Part shown: piece by piece, positions 51,197-60,440 of the stretch
How the letters are laid out: each line of letters opens with the position of its first letter
How positions within the stretch are numbered: the first letter of the stretch is position 1
DNA from: Pseudomonas azerbaijanoccidentalis
GTDB lineage: Bacteria > Pseudomonadota > Gammaproteobacteria > Pseudomonadales > Pseudomonadaceae
NCBI RefSeq assembly: GCF_019145495.1
Contig: NZ_JAHSTU010000006.1
Span: 1-64,000, forward strand
DNA length: 64,000 nucleotides
Direction of reading: 5' to 3'
Position numbers and translations under genes: made by a program
Notes under the pieces: generated by a model
Database searches by the model: none
What the model saw: the letters and a program-made list of their open reading frames with translations, nothing else
Told to the model about the DNA's origin: nothing

Positions 51197-53961
51197 GTGC
51201 CGGCGACAAACTCTTCGGGCGCCTGCTCAATCGCCATCCGCCAGCGCCTCAGCCATCACCGGAGCCGCTGAGCGTATTCGGCGTCGGCTTGCAGATGCAG
51301 CTGGATGCCGAAGGTCGCGTGTTGCACCTGACCGGCCCGCTGCGCCATTCGCTGGCGCAACAGACCCCCACTGCGCAAGCGCCGCACTTGCTCGATTTTC
51401 TCTTGCCCCATTGCAGCCTGGTGGTCGAGGGCGCCCCTGCTGACTGGCAGGGTCAGAATCTAGACCTGGATTTCTACAGCCTCAGCGGCCAACCCCTGCA
51501 CTTGCGCGGCTGGGTGCAGCCGTCAGCCGATGCCTGGCTGCTGCAGTTGCTGGACATCGGCGACTTGCTGCTCGATCGTCGGCAAGCGCGCCTGCGCGAA
51601 CAATGCCAACTGCTCGCGGTGCAAATCGGCGAGCAATTGCGCCTCTGCAGCCTGTCGCGTTTACCCGATGTGCTGAGCGATCAACTGCAAAGCCTGGCCC
51701 AGCGTTTTCATATTCCGTGCATCGCCCTGGCGCTGCTCGATGAAGAGGAACAGGGCTGGCAGATCCATCAGCACTACGCGGGACTGGACGCGCCCCGTTT
51801 GTGGCAAAACGCTCAACGGCTGGGTACCGGCCTCGACAGCCTGAACGGCTCCGCCCCTCAGTTGCTCAACCCGATTGAACACCCGCGCCTGCAAGGCATC
51901 TTCGGCAATGCCGAGGGTTTCGCTGTGCCTTATCACGATGCCCAAGGTGTGGTCGCGTGGCTGCTGTGTGGCTGTTACTCGGTGCAGCAACGGGCGCCGG
52001 ACGTCAGCGAACGCGACTGGCTGCAGTTGGCCGCCGCCCTCGCCAGCCCCCTGCTGGAACGCCTGCGCGAGCACCGCCATCATTTGCAACTGGAGCGTCT
52101 TGAGTCGCTGCAAGCCCTGCTCGGCACGGGTTGGTGGGAAATGTTCAGCGACAGCGCCGAAGTACAATTGGCCCCGTCGCTGGCCAGCGCGCTCAGCCTT
52201 GTCGATGCGCGCTTGCCGTTGCACGACTGGCTGGATCAAGTGCATCCCGCCGACCGCGAAGAGTTGCGCAGTCGTCTGCAAGCGTTGCAGGACGAGAGCG
52301 CCCCGCTGCTGCTCTGCGTGCGCCTGTATCGCCCCGATGCGGCAGCCACGCCGATCTGGTATCGCTTGCAAGGCCAGGCCTTGGGCACCGGCAAAAACCG
52401 TCGTCTGGTGGGGTTCATGCTCGACATCAGCGACATCAAGAATCAGGAGCAACAGGCCGCTGCCGCCCACGCACGCCTCGACAATCTGATCGCCAGTTCC
52501 CCGGCCGTTATCTACGTGCAGCGTTATGTCGAAGGCGCGCTGCAACCGACCTTTTTCAGTGACAGTCTGCTGCCGCTACTCGGCTGGGCGCTGGCCGATT
52601 GTGCCGGTGCCGCGCTGGTGGACAAGGTGCATCCCGAAGACCGCGACCGCTATTTCGAACGGACTCGCTCACTGCTACGCGAAGGCTCGGTGCGCGTCCG
52701 TTATCGGTTGCGCGACAGTCGCGGTGATTACCACTGGATGCTCGACGAAGCCAAGCTGCTGCGTGACGACCTTGGCCTGCCGGTGGAAGCCGTGGGCCTG
52801 TGGCTGGATGTCACCGAAGTCACGTTGGCGGCTGAACAGGTCAAGCAGAGTGAGGAGCGCTACCGGATTCTGGTGGAAGACTCGCCGGCGATGATCTGCC
52901 GCTACCGACCGGACCTGACCCTGACCTTTGGCAACCGGCCATTGGCAACGTATCTGGAGTGCGCATCCGAGCAGTTGCCGGGGGTGAATCTCGGCAGCTG
53001 GATGTCAGCGGAGCAACGTGAGGCTTTCCTCCAGCGCCTTAGCCAACTTAGCCCGGAGTTCCCGGTCAGCACCGCGGAAATCAATCTGCAACTGCCGGGT
53101 CGGGAGCACGCTTGGTGGGTCTGGTCTGATCGCGGGGTGTTCGACGCACAAGGCCAACTGCTCGAAATTCAGGCCGTTGGCCGCGACAACACCGAAGTGC
53201 GCCGCTCACAGCAGCAGCTTACACAGAGCGCGAAAATGGCCACCCTGGGCGAAATGGCCACCGGCCTGGCACACGAAATCAACCAGCCGCTGAACGTGAT
53301 GCGCATGGCCATCGTCAACGTGCTCAAGCGCCTGAACAACGGCGATGTGCAAGTCGATTACCTGATCGACAAGCTCAACCGCATCGACACCCAGGTGCAA
53401 CGCGCCGCGCGGGTGGTCGACCATATGCGCGTGTTCGGCCGTCGCTCGGAGATCGAACAACACCCGTTCAATCCGGCCCAGGCTATCGAAGGCACGCTGT
53501 CACTGCTGGCCGAAGGCATGCGCGGTAAAGGTGTCGACCTGCGGATCAGCGAAACTGCTTTTGAGGTGCAGGTACGCGGTTACGTCGACCAACTGGAACA
53601 GGTGCTGATCAACCTGATGGTCAACGCGCGGGATGCGCTGCTGGGCAAACGTGAAAGCGATCCGGAGTTCAAACCGTGGATTGCGGTATACGCCGAACGT
53701 GACGAGCAATCGGTGCGACTGTGGGTCGAGGACAACGGCGGCGGGATCGATCCGCGCTTGCTGGAGCGAATCTTCGAGCCGTTCTTCACCACCAAACCGG
53801 TGGGCGTGGGCACCGGCCTGGGGTTATCGGTGAGTTATGGCATCGTCGAGAACATGGGGGGACAGCTGAGTGTGCGCAACTCGAGCCAGGGCGCAAGGTT
53901 CTGTATTGAGCTGCCGGTTGTGTCGGTGGATCAGATCACCAGCGTCGCACGCCCCGACTGA
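51193..53961 (+). CDS. pprA: Sensor histidine kinase PprA
   Basis: This 922-residue kinase has an N-terminal GAF-like region (about 130-300), three PAS-like domains (roughly 310-420, 435-560, 565-690), a HisKA domain with the phosphorylated His near 693 (GLAHEINQPLNVMR) and a HATPase domain (NLMVNARDAL; EDNGGGIDP; GLGLSVSYGIVE). No transmembrane segment is evident, so it is probably cytoplasmic. It starts with TTG overlapping the pseudopilin stop (TTGA); the next in-frame ATG is 34 codons later. It lacks a receiver domain. It overlaps tadG tail-to-tail by 31 bp. Confidence 0.9.
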   Translation: MSAGDKLFGRLLNRHPPAPQPSPEPLSVFGVGLQMQLDAEGRVLHLTGPLRHSLAQQTPTAQAPHLLDFLLPHCSLVVEGAPADWQGQNLDLDFYSLSGQPLHLRGWVQPSADAWLLQLLDIGDLLLDRRQARLREQCQLLAVQIGEQLRLCSLSRLPDVLSDQLQSLAQRFHIPCIALALLDEEEQGWQIHQHYAGLDAPRLWQNAQRLGTGLDSLNGSAPQLLNPIEHPRLQGIFGNAEGFAVPYHDAQGVVAWLLCGCYSVQQRAPDVSERDWLQLAAALASPLLERLREHRHHLQLERLESLQALLGTGWWEMFSDSAEVQLAPSLASALSLVDARLPLHDWLDQVHPADREELRSRLQALQDESAPLLLCVRLYRPDAAATPIWYRLQGQALGTGKNRRLVGFMLDISDIKNQEQQAAAAHARLDNLIASSPAVIYVQRYVEGALQPTFFSDSLLPLLGWALADCAGAALVDKVHPEDRDRYFERTRSLLREGSVRVRYRLRDSRGDYHWMLDEAKLLRDDLGLPVEAVGLWLDVTEVTLAAEQVKQSEERYRILVEDSPAMICRYRPDLTLTFGNRPLATYLECASEQLPGVNLGSWMSAEQREAFLQRLSQLSPEFPVSTAEINLQLPGREHAWWVWSDRGVFDAQGQLLEIQAVGRDNTEVRRSQQQLTQSAKMATLGEMATGLAHEINQPLNVMRMAIVNVLKRLNNGDVQVDYLIDKLNRIDTQVQRAARVVDHMRVFGRRSEIEQHPFNPAQAIEGTLSLLAEGMRGKGVDLRISETAFEVQVRGYVDQLEQVLINLMVNARDALLGKRESDPEFKPWIAVYAERDEQSVRLWVEDNGGGIDPRLLERIFEPFFTTKPVGVGTGLGLSVSYGIVENMGGQLSVRNSSQGARFCIELPVVSVDQITSVARPD

Positions 53962-55913
53962 CAACTGAGATTGGCACCCACGTCGACCTTGTTCAGATCA
54001 ATTCCCAGACTGACCAGCAAGGTGTTGATCAACATGTCGAGCAATGGACTGAGCACGGTATTGATCGCGTTGATCAACAGTTGTTTCACTGTACTCAAGA
54101 CCGACGCCAGAACGCCGACCAGGCTGCCCGACGGTCCATACATGTTGAGTTGGATGTTTGCCAGGGTGTTGGTCAAGCTACTGACGATGTTGCTGGTAGT
54201 GAACGAATAATAGAACGGAGGTTGGTTGATTTCCGGCAAGTTACTGGCTGCTGGCGCCGAGTAAACGTGGGGGATATTGGCGTTCTGGGCCACGGTGGTG
54301 TCGGCCATGATTGCCAGGCCGCCACCCACGCCGGCAACTCTAGGGTCGCAACTGACCGGAAATAAAAGCAGCCGGCGACAGGTTTTCACACCAATATCGA
54401 TCACCTTCAAAGGCTGCACTGCTAGCGGCGGTGGACTGCTGTTACTGCCGAAAACGATGGCTGGATCGATCTTGCCAATTTTCAGATTCACCAGTGAAGT
54501 ACTGGTGTTAGTGGTCAGGGATTTGCTGGTGGGACTGACGCAACTGTAAGCGGTGACGTAACTGTTGGCACTGGCAACGTCCAACGCCACGTCGAGGCGA
54601 ACCGGTGCGGGCAACAGAATGATGTCTGGCGTATCGCAGGGCACGAGCAACAGGCAAGTGACCGAATCGATCACACCCACCAGGTCGAGATGCAACAGGT
54701 TCGACAGAATACCGGCCAACGGCGCTGCCAGATCGGCCACGGCATTGACCAACGGGGTAATGGCGTCCAGCACTGGCAGGTTGATCGACAACAACGTCCT
54801 GACCTGAGCGGTTTTCACATAAATCCGATCAGGGCCCAATGGTGCCAGCGCAGCTTTTTTCGGATTGCCAATGGCAGACAGTTGCGGCGGCTCAAGTACC
54901 TGCACCCGGGCGGTGATTTGTGCCAGCCCTGCCAGATTGATCGGTAACGTCGCCACCAGGCCGTTTGTTTTGTTTGCCAGTTGCACGACAGCTTCAATCA
55001 GGTCGAACACCTTCAGGTTGGTCGCCAGCGCCGAAATATCACTCCCGGTCTGGACATGAAGCAGGTTACCGAGCACCACCGTCGTCGAGCCTGCCGCCAC
55101 CTTTAGCGCCTGCAAACTCATAATCGTCGCCGTCGCGCCCAGAGTGCCACCGGGGTCCAGCACGTTGACGACCGTCTGGATCAACTGGCTGACGGTCACC
55201 GAAGTGCCTAACACCTGAGCATATCCGCCGGCGTTGAGGCCCAGGTCGACCTTCAGCCGATCAAGGTAACCGAGCAGACTGATGTTGGTGTTCACCAAAC
55301 CGCTCCAGCCTGCCACGGAGAGGTTCAGGCTGCCGCCCAGCAAACCACCGAACAACGCGTTGAGGGCCGCGGATTTGCTGGAATCAATGGTCAGCAGCGT
55401 GCTGCGTATGGTCAGGGATGCGAGCGGTGGCGGCAACGCGGCGACGGCCGTCGCAGAAAGGTTGACGGTGGTCCCGGCCGGAGCTCCACCAAACAAAGCG
55501 CCAATGCCGCCGGCAAGACTTTGAGTTACGAATTGGCTGGCAACTACCCGGATGGCCTCATTTTTGTTGGCGTCGGCGCCAAACACCCGCAGGTTGTTGG
55601 CATCCAGTGTCAGCGCACCGCAGGCCACGGACAGTGCGCGCCCGGCAGTGGGTACGGTGAAGCCATTACGCTGAGCGCTGGCGGTGGCATAGGTGGACGC
55701 CGTCGAGCCCGCCGAACAATTGCCGCCCCGGGTCGCCGCTTCGAGAGCCGCCATGTCGGCAACGCGCTGCAGGCTGCGTTTTTCCATGTAGAGCCGGCCA
55801 CTGTCGATCACGACCAACGAGAACACCAGCGCCAGCGCCAGGGTTCCAACCGCCATCAAACCGATTGCCCCCCGTTGCCGGGCCGGGCCGCGAAACTGCA
55901 TGCGGGGAGACAT
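53931..55913 (-). CDS. tadG: Tad pilus pseudopilin-like protein TadG
   Basis: This 660-residue membrane-anchored protein has an N-terminal helix (IGLMAVGTLALALVFSLVVI) after RQRGA, the TadG-type domain (SLQRVADMAALEAAT) and a long, Leu/Val/Ala-rich extracytoplasmic body. TadG is needed for fimbria assembly. AAGGAG lies 6 bases before the ATG at 55913; an extension to 55955 is less supported. Its 3' end overlaps the pprA 3' end by 31 bp. It is transcribed alone, toward pprA. Confidence 0.88.
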   Translation of the reverse strand: MSPRMQFRGPARQRGAIGLMAVGTLALALVFSLVVIDSGRLYMEKRSLQRVADMAALEAATRGGNCSAGSTASTYATASAQRNGFTVPTAGRALSVACGALTLDANNLRVFGADANKNEAIRVVASQFVTQSLAGGIGALFGGAPAGTTVNLSATAVAALPPPLASLTIRSTLLTIDSSKSAALNALFGGLLGGSLNLSVAGWSGLVNTNISLLGYLDRLKVDLGLNAGGYAQVLGTSVTVSQLIQTVVNVLDPGGTLGATATIMSLQALKVAAGSTTVVLGNLLHVQTGSDISALATNLKVFDLIEAVVQLANKTNGLVATLPINLAGLAQITARVQVLEPPQLSAIGNPKKAALAPLGPDRIYVKTAQVRTLLSINLPVLDAITPLVNAVADLAAPLAGILSNLLHLDLVGVIDSVTCLLLVPCDTPDIILLPAPVRLDVALDVASANSYVTAYSCVSPTSKSLTTNTSTSLVNLKIGKIDPAIVFGSNSSPPPLAVQPLKVIDIGVKTCRRLLLFPVSCDPRVAGVGGGLAIMADTTVAQNANIPHVYSAPAASNLPEINQPPFYYSFTTSNIVSSLTNTLANIQLNMYGPSGSLVGVLASVLSTVKQLLINAINTVLSPLLDMLINTLLVSLGIDLNKVDVGANLSCQSGRATLVI

Positions 55914-56026
55914 GGCGCACTCCTTTGCCGGCACGTTGCCGAGCGCAACCTCCATTGGTCAAAGCAGTGTAGACAAGGGATGGCGAGACTGCTGGCAACT
56001 CGCCATTTCTGCCACCGAAAAATACT

Positions 56027-56125
56027 GTAGGAGCCAGCCTGCTGGCGATGGCGGAGTGTCAGTCGACAACGATGGTGACTGATACACCGCTATCGCCAGC
56101 AGGCTGGCTGGCTGGCTCCTACAGG
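56027..56125. repeat. REPIN (GGAGCCAGCCTGCTGGCGATGGC type)
   Basis: Inverted arms flank a spacer of GTGTCAG/CTGATACAC. The right arm has a GGCTGGCTGGCTGG tandem, a slippage expansion. It lies between tadG and the DUF4136 genes. Confidence 0.85.
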
Positions 56126-56137
56126 GTACACAGATGA

Positions 56138-56695
56138 TTATTTGGGTGGGTAGTTGGCCAATATCCGCGTGACGGTTTCGCGAATCGCATTGCTGCGATC
56201 CGTTGGATTCGGCGTGCGGCTGAGCATCTGTTCGTCGCTGCCGCGCCACACCAGTTTGCCGTCCTTGCCGTCGAGCAGGTCGATCTGGATGGTCGCGACC
56301 TTGTAGTTGATCAGACGGGTTTCGTTGTACATCGGCGCGCCCCAGTAGCCGTTCCAGGGGTTACCCCAACCGCCGCCGTAATTGGTAGTCACCTGTTGCT
56401 GGCGCTCTTCGACAATCAGGTAGGTCTGAACACTCAAGTCACCCTTGGCGCCCGCAGCTGCCGGCCGCAAGCCTCGCTGATCCAACTGATCGGTCACCGA
56501 TTGGCGGATACGTTGCTCAGTCAGATCACTCTTGATTCGAGGGTCATCGGGCCGATATTGCAGGACAGGTTCTTTCCAGCTCCAACTGCGGTAAGCGGCA
56601 AAATCGCGGCTGGCGTCGAAGTCATGATTGACCTGGTTAGCGGCGCAGGCACTGAGCAGCGCGGCCACTGCCAGTAAAGCGAAACGGCGGAACAT
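56138..56695 (-). CDS. DUF4136 family lipoprotein (second copy)
   Basis: This 185-residue lipoprotein has the lipobox LSAC (Cys near 17, then Ala) and a DUF4136 domain (HDFDASRDFAAYRSWSW; TRILANYPP at the end). A Gly/Asn/Trp-rich loop (GGGWGNPWNGYWGAP) is seen. Function is unknown. It lies 54 bp after a paralogue on the same strand, so they probably arose by duplication and are co-transcribed. Confidence 0.85.
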   Translation of the reverse strand: MFRRFALLAVAALLSACAANQVNHDFDASRDFAAYRSWSWKEPVLQYRPDDPRIKSDLTEQRIRQSVTDQLDQRGLRPAAAGAKGDLSVQTYLIVEERQQQVTTNYGGGWGNPWNGYWGAPMYNETRLINYKVATIQIDLLDGKDGKLVWRGSDEQMLSRTPNPTDRSNAIRETVTRILANYPPK

Positions 56696-56749
56696 GGTGA
56701 TTCTCCGGTGGAAGACATGAACCTGCGAAATGCTTCTTATCTACAGAAG

Positions 56750-57373
56750 CTAACTGGGAGGATACGCCGACATGGCCTTTTCGACAGCCTCTCGTATGGC
56801 ATCCACTTGTTGACTCTGCGTGCCCCGGTTGCTGGTTTCAGCGCTGGAACTCCACACCGGCTGGCCGCTTTGCGCATCGAACAGGTCGACCTGCACCACC
56901 ACGACCTGTTCCTGATAGGTGCGGATGATCGGTACTGTGGCATAGGCGCCGCCGTAGCCATTGTTGTAGCGGTTGTAACCACCATAACCGCCATAATAGC
57001 CACCGTCGTAGTAATCATCGCGAACCTGACGCAAACGGGTTTCCATGCGCAGATCGGCGCTGACGTACAGGTCCGCCGCGCGATTGTCATGCAACGGGCG
57101 CAAGCCGCGTTGGTCAAGCGCACTGCTGACTGCCTCGGCGACCTGCGCCGAATCGGCCCACGCGGTGCCGGGCGGCATTTGTCCGTTGAGCCAGGCCCAA
57201 CTGCGGTAGCGCCCGTAGTCACGCGGAGGCGCCGGATAGGCGCTGCGATCAAAGGTATTGGCCGCCTGCGGTGGCGCCGGCGGGATGGGTTTGGAGGACG
57301 CCACATACGGGTTGCTGCCTTGGCAGGCAGCCAGCCCCAGGCACAACAGCAGCAACCCTGAACGAGTTTTCAT
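56750..57373 (-). CDS. DUF4136 family lipoprotein (first copy)
   Basis: This 207-residue lipoprotein has the lipobox LAAC (Cys near 18) and a DUF4136 domain with the motif YPAPPRDYGRYRSWAW. A Tyr/Gly-rich loop (YDGGYYGGYGGYNRYN) replaces the loop of its neighbour. It starts after CGGAG and is 12 bp downstream of cmoM. Outer-membrane localisation is expected from the residue after Cys (Gln). Confidence 0.85.
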   Translation of the reverse strand: MKTRSGLLLLCLGLAACQGSNPYVASSKPIPPAPPQAANTFDRSAYPAPPRDYGRYRSWAWLNGQMPPGTAWADSAQVAEAVSSALDQRGLRPLHDNRAADLYVSADLRMETRLRQVRDDYYDGGYYGGYGGYNRYNNGYGGAYATVPIIRTYQEQVVVVQVDLFDAQSGQPVWSSSAETSNRGTQSQQVDAIREAVEKAMSAYPPS

Positions 57374-57385
57374 TTCGCGCTCCGA

Positions 57386-58135
57386 TCAGACCGGCCGGCA
57401 GATCCAGTGCAAGTAACGCCCAAGCCCGGCAAAGCTTGGGTGGCGACGGTGGGCGAGTTCCATTTCCAGCAAGTCCACCAGTTCAGCGCGGGCCTGGAAT
57501 TCCACCGGCATGTAGTCGTGAAAAACCCGCACTCCACTTTGGGTTTCGACCTGCCACAGGCCTTCAAGTTGCGCCGCCAATTCCCGTGGATCAAGGGGCT
57601 GCTGCGGCGTCAGGCTCTGCTTCTCGCCCGCCATGTCGTTCTTGCGCATCTTGCGGAAGTGGCCCTTGAGCAAATTGCGATAAATCAGCGCGTCACGGTT
57701 GTAGAACGCCAGGGACAACCAGCCATCGGCCTTGGTCAGTTGATGCAGCACCGGAAGGATCGCGTGGGGCTCGGCCAGCCACTCCAGCACGGCGTGGCAC
57801 AGCACCAGGTCATAAGGTTCGGTGAGCTGACCGAGCAATTCCTGCCACGGTGCCTGAATGAACGTTGCGGTTTGCCCGGCTTCGGCAAAACGCTGTCGGG
57901 CGCCTTCGAGCATCGGCTCGGCAGGCTCGGCCAGCGTGACTTGATGCCCGCGCTCGGCCAGCCACAACGACATGTGGCCAAGCCCGGCACCAATATCCAG
58001 CACCCGCAGCGGCCGGTCCGGCAGGGTTTCGGCCAAGTCAGCCTGCAGCACCGCCAGGCGAATTGCGCCCTTGGCACCGCCGTAGATTTTTTCCGCGAAA
58101 CGGGTCGCCAGTTGATCGAAATGACGGTCGCTCAT
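57386..58135 (-). CDS. cmoM: tRNA 5-carboxymethoxyuridine methyltransferase CmoM
   Basis: This 249-residue SAM-dependent methyltransferase has motif I VLDIGAGLGHMSLWLAERG (about residues 44-62) and the family's C-terminal GRYLHWIC. CmoM methylates cmo5U34 to mcmo5U34 in tRNA. The older name of the E. coli protein is SmtA. It overlaps the MazG-type gene by one base (TGATG). Confidence 0.92.
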   Translation of the reverse strand: MSDRHFDQLATRFAEKIYGGAKGAIRLAVLQADLAETLPDRPLRVLDIGAGLGHMSLWLAERGHQVTLAEPAEPMLEGARQRFAEAGQTATFIQAPWQELLGQLTEPYDLVLCHAVLEWLAEPHAILPVLHQLTKADGWLSLAFYNRDALIYRNLLKGHFRKMRKNDMAGEKQSLTPQQPLDPRELAAQLEGLWQVETQSGVRVFHDYMPVEFQARAELVDLLEMELAHRRHPSFAGLGRYLHWICRPV

Positions 58136-58437
58136 CAGCTGAACCTCCGCTCGCTGTCGGCCAGTTTGCTGCGCACCACGTCATTCATGTCCAGCCCCAA
58201 CTCCCCGCACAGCAATAGTAGATAGAGCACGATGTCACCGATTTCCTGGCCGGCATGGGCCAGTTTGTCCGCCGGCAGCTGCCGTGACTGGTCCTCGGTC
58301 AGCCACTGGAAAATCTCCACCAGTTCGGCCATTTCGACGCTCGCGGCCATGGCCAGGTTTTTCGGGCTGTGAAATTGCCGCCAGTCATTTCGATCACGGA
58401 TGGCGTGCAGGCGTTCGGTCAGTTCAACAAGGTTCAT
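58135..58437 (-). CDS. MazG-like nucleotide pyrophosphohydrolase
   Basis: This 100-residue single-domain all-alpha NTP pyrophosphatase has the metal-binding pattern EMAELVEIFQW and the EIGDIVLYLLLL helix. It probably hydrolyses a modified dNTP or dCTP. AGGAG precedes the ATG at 58437; a longer frame to 58536 extends over the repeat and has no homology. It is co-transcribed with cmoM. Confidence 0.88.
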   Translation of the reverse strand: MNLVELTERLHAIRDRNDWRQFHSPKNLAMAASVEMAELVEIFQWLTEDQSRQLPADKLAHAGQEIGDIVLYLLLLCGELGLDMNDVVRSKLADSERRFS

Positions 58438-58492
58438 CGGGCTCTCCTGAAGACGTATAGCTTCGGGGGGATCACAGGTGAAGGCAAGGTCT

Positions 58493-58520
58493 ATGTAGCA
58501 GCTGCCGAAGGCTGCTACAT
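58493..58520. repeat. Palindromic REP-like hairpin
   Basis: ATGTAGCAGC and its perfect complement GCTGCTACAT flank TGCCGAAG. It is a compact variant of the GTAGGAGCTGCCGAAGGC repeat, placed in the divergent gap between the MazG gene and the small membrane protein. Confidence 0.75.
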
Positions 58521-58626
58521 GATTGTTTTGCGCCATACTTGCTCGGTCGGGAACTCGGCACCGCGATCAATGGCCCAAGACTCAACTCCGGCGACCACGC
58601 CTTTATTTCATCAGGACACTCATTCC

Positions 58627-58920
58627 ATGCAGGTAGAAGGTTTTTTCGAATGGCTCGGTCAGGCCCTTGGCTCAGTCATCCGTTTCATCGTTGACGCCCT
58701 CAGTGGCCTGTTTCAGTTGGTGAGCCGGGCCAGCAGCAACTTTGTCGAAGGCTTGTCCCGCGCCCTGGGGATGGACACCTCGATTATCAGCATCGCCATC
58801 CTGATCCTGGGCCTGGTGCTGCTGTGGTCGGCGATCCGTGCGTTCATGAATGCGTCGATCATCATGGGGATCATCTGGTTGATGCTGGGGTTGTGGTTGC
58901 TCAGCTGGATCATGCACTGA
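58627..58920 (+). CDS. Small membrane protein, function unknown
   Basis: This 97-residue protein begins with an amphipathic segment (VEGFFEWLGQALGSVIRFIV). It has two strongly hydrophobic helices at about 54-71 and 76-95 (IISIAILILGLVLLWSAI; IIMGIIWLMLGLWLLSWI). I recognise no family. The start at 58627 is taken because the long upstream frame is not coding. A weak AGGA lies upstream. Confidence 0.65.
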   Translation: MQVEGFFEWLGQALGSVIRFIVDALSGLFQLVSRASSNFVEGLSRALGMDTSIISIAILILGLVLLWSAIRAFMNASIIMGIIWLMLGLWLLSWIMH

Positions 58921-58935
58921 CACCCCCAATCCCCT

Positions 58936-59019
58936 GTGGGAGCGAGCCTGCTCGCGATAGCGTCCGAACAGTCGATATCCATTTCGTCTGACACACCATC
59001 GCGAGCAAGCTTGCTCCTG
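58936..59019. repeat. REPIN (GTGGGAGCGAGCCTGCTCGCGATAGC type)
   Basis: Two inverted arms lie after the small membrane-protein gene and before the MATE gene. The right arm has AAGCTTGCTCCTGC, diverged from the left. Confidence 0.85.
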
Positions 59020-59080
59020 CAATCGAATGCGGCAGAGGGTGAATGTGTCGCTACAATGCCCGCTCCCCCAAGGAGCCTGC

Positions 59081-60427
59081 ATGTCCAACCTGATTGCCGA
59101 CTGGCGCGACCGTCCTACCCATCGTCGGGTCTGGGCGCTGGCAGCGCCGATGATTCTCTCGAACATTTCCGTACCGCTGGTGGCGCTGGTCGACAGCACC
59201 GTCATCGGTCACCTGCCCCATGCCCATCAACTCGGCGCCGTCGCGGTCGGGGCCAGCCTCTACACCTTTCTGGCCTGGGCCATGGGGTTTCTGCGCATGG
59301 GCTCCACCGGGTTTGCCGCCCAGGCAGCCGGGCGTGGGGACGGTGCGGCATTGCGGCAGATTTTGTTGCAGGGCCTGTTATTGGCAATGGGCCTGGCGGT
59401 AGTTTTAGGCGCAGTGGGCGTGCCGTTGAGTGGAGTCGCCCTGCATTTCATGCAGCCGTCGGCAGAACTGGATCAGATGACCCGCGAGTTTTTCCACACA
59501 CGGTTGTTTGGCCTGCCCGCGGCGCTGGCCAGTTATGCGCTGGTCGGCTGGTTCCTCGGCACGCAAAACGCCCGCGCACCGTTGGTGATTCTGCTGAGCA
59601 CCAACCTTGTGAATATCGCCCTGAACCTGTGGTTTGTCCTCGGCCTGGAATGGGGCGTGGTCGGTGCCGCCCGGGCCTCGGTGATTGCCGAATGGACCGG
59701 CGCGCTGATCGGCCTGTTGATGACCCGCCAAGCTCTGCGTGCCTACCCCGGCCATATCGCCTGGGCGGCCTTGGGCTGGTGGCGCAGCTGGCGGCCGCTG
59801 CTGGCGGTCAACCGCGACATTTTCATCCGCAGCCTGGCCCTGCAATCGGTGTTTTTCCTGATCACGGTACAAGGTGCGCGACTGGGTGATGCGACGGTCG
59901 CGGCCAACGCGCTGCTGCTCAACGGTTTGCTGCTGACCGCCCACGCCCTCGATGGCCTGGCCCACGCCGTGGAAGCCCTGTGCGGGCATGCCATCGGTGC
60001 CCGCGACCGCGACGCACTGCGTCGCTCATTGGTGGTAGCTTGCGGCTGGTCGTTGCTGGCGAGCCTGGGCTTCGCCGTGCTATTCCTGTTTGCCGGGCAT
60101 CTGTTCATCGAGATGCAGACCGACATTGCCAGCGTGCGTGAGACCGCCTTCATTTACCTGCCTTACCTCGCCGCCCTGCCTTTGATCGCGGTCTGGAGCT
60201 ACCTGCTCGATGGCCTGTTCATCGGCGCCACCCGCGCTCGTGAAATGCGCAACGGCATGCTGTTGACCGTGGCTTTGCTGGTGCCATTCGGTTGGGCGCT
60301 ACAAGGGTTGGGCAACCATGGCTTGTGGATAACGTTCCTGGTGTTCATGTTGCTTCGCAGCCTGACGCTCGGGGCGATCGCCTGGCGCCTGCGCCGCAAC
60401 GACGGCTGGTTTGCCGGCGCTCACTGA
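59081..60427 (+). CDS. MATE family efflux transporter (DinF-like)
   Basis: This 448-residue MATE transporter has twelve hydrophobic segments. The N-terminus RRVWALAAPMILSNISVPLV and the segment VALVDSTVIGHL are typical of DinF-type proteins. It probably exports cationic or organic toxins using Na+ or H+. AAGGAG precedes the ATG at 59081. It is a single gene and convergent with the DUF4123 gene, 13 bp away. Confidence 0.9.
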   Translation: MSNLIADWRDRPTHRRVWALAAPMILSNISVPLVALVDSTVIGHLPHAHQLGAVAVGASLYTFLAWAMGFLRMGSTGFAAQAAGRGDGAALRQILLQGLLLAMGLAVVLGAVGVPLSGVALHFMQPSAELDQMTREFFHTRLFGLPAALASYALVGWFLGTQNARAPLVILLSTNLVNIALNLWFVLGLEWGVVGAARASVIAEWTGALIGLLMTRQALRAYPGHIAWAALGWWRSWRPLLAVNRDIFIRSLALQSVFFLITVQGARLGDATVAANALLLNGLLLTAHALDGLAHAVEALCGHAIGARDRDALRRSLVVACGWSLLASLGFAVLFLFAGHLFIEMQTDIASVRETAFIYLPYLAALPLIAVWSYLLDGLFIGATRAREMRNGMLLTVALLVPFGWALQGLGNHGLWITFLVFMLLRSLTLGAIAWRLRRNDGWFAGAH

Positions 60428-60440
60428 GCCCATTCGACGA

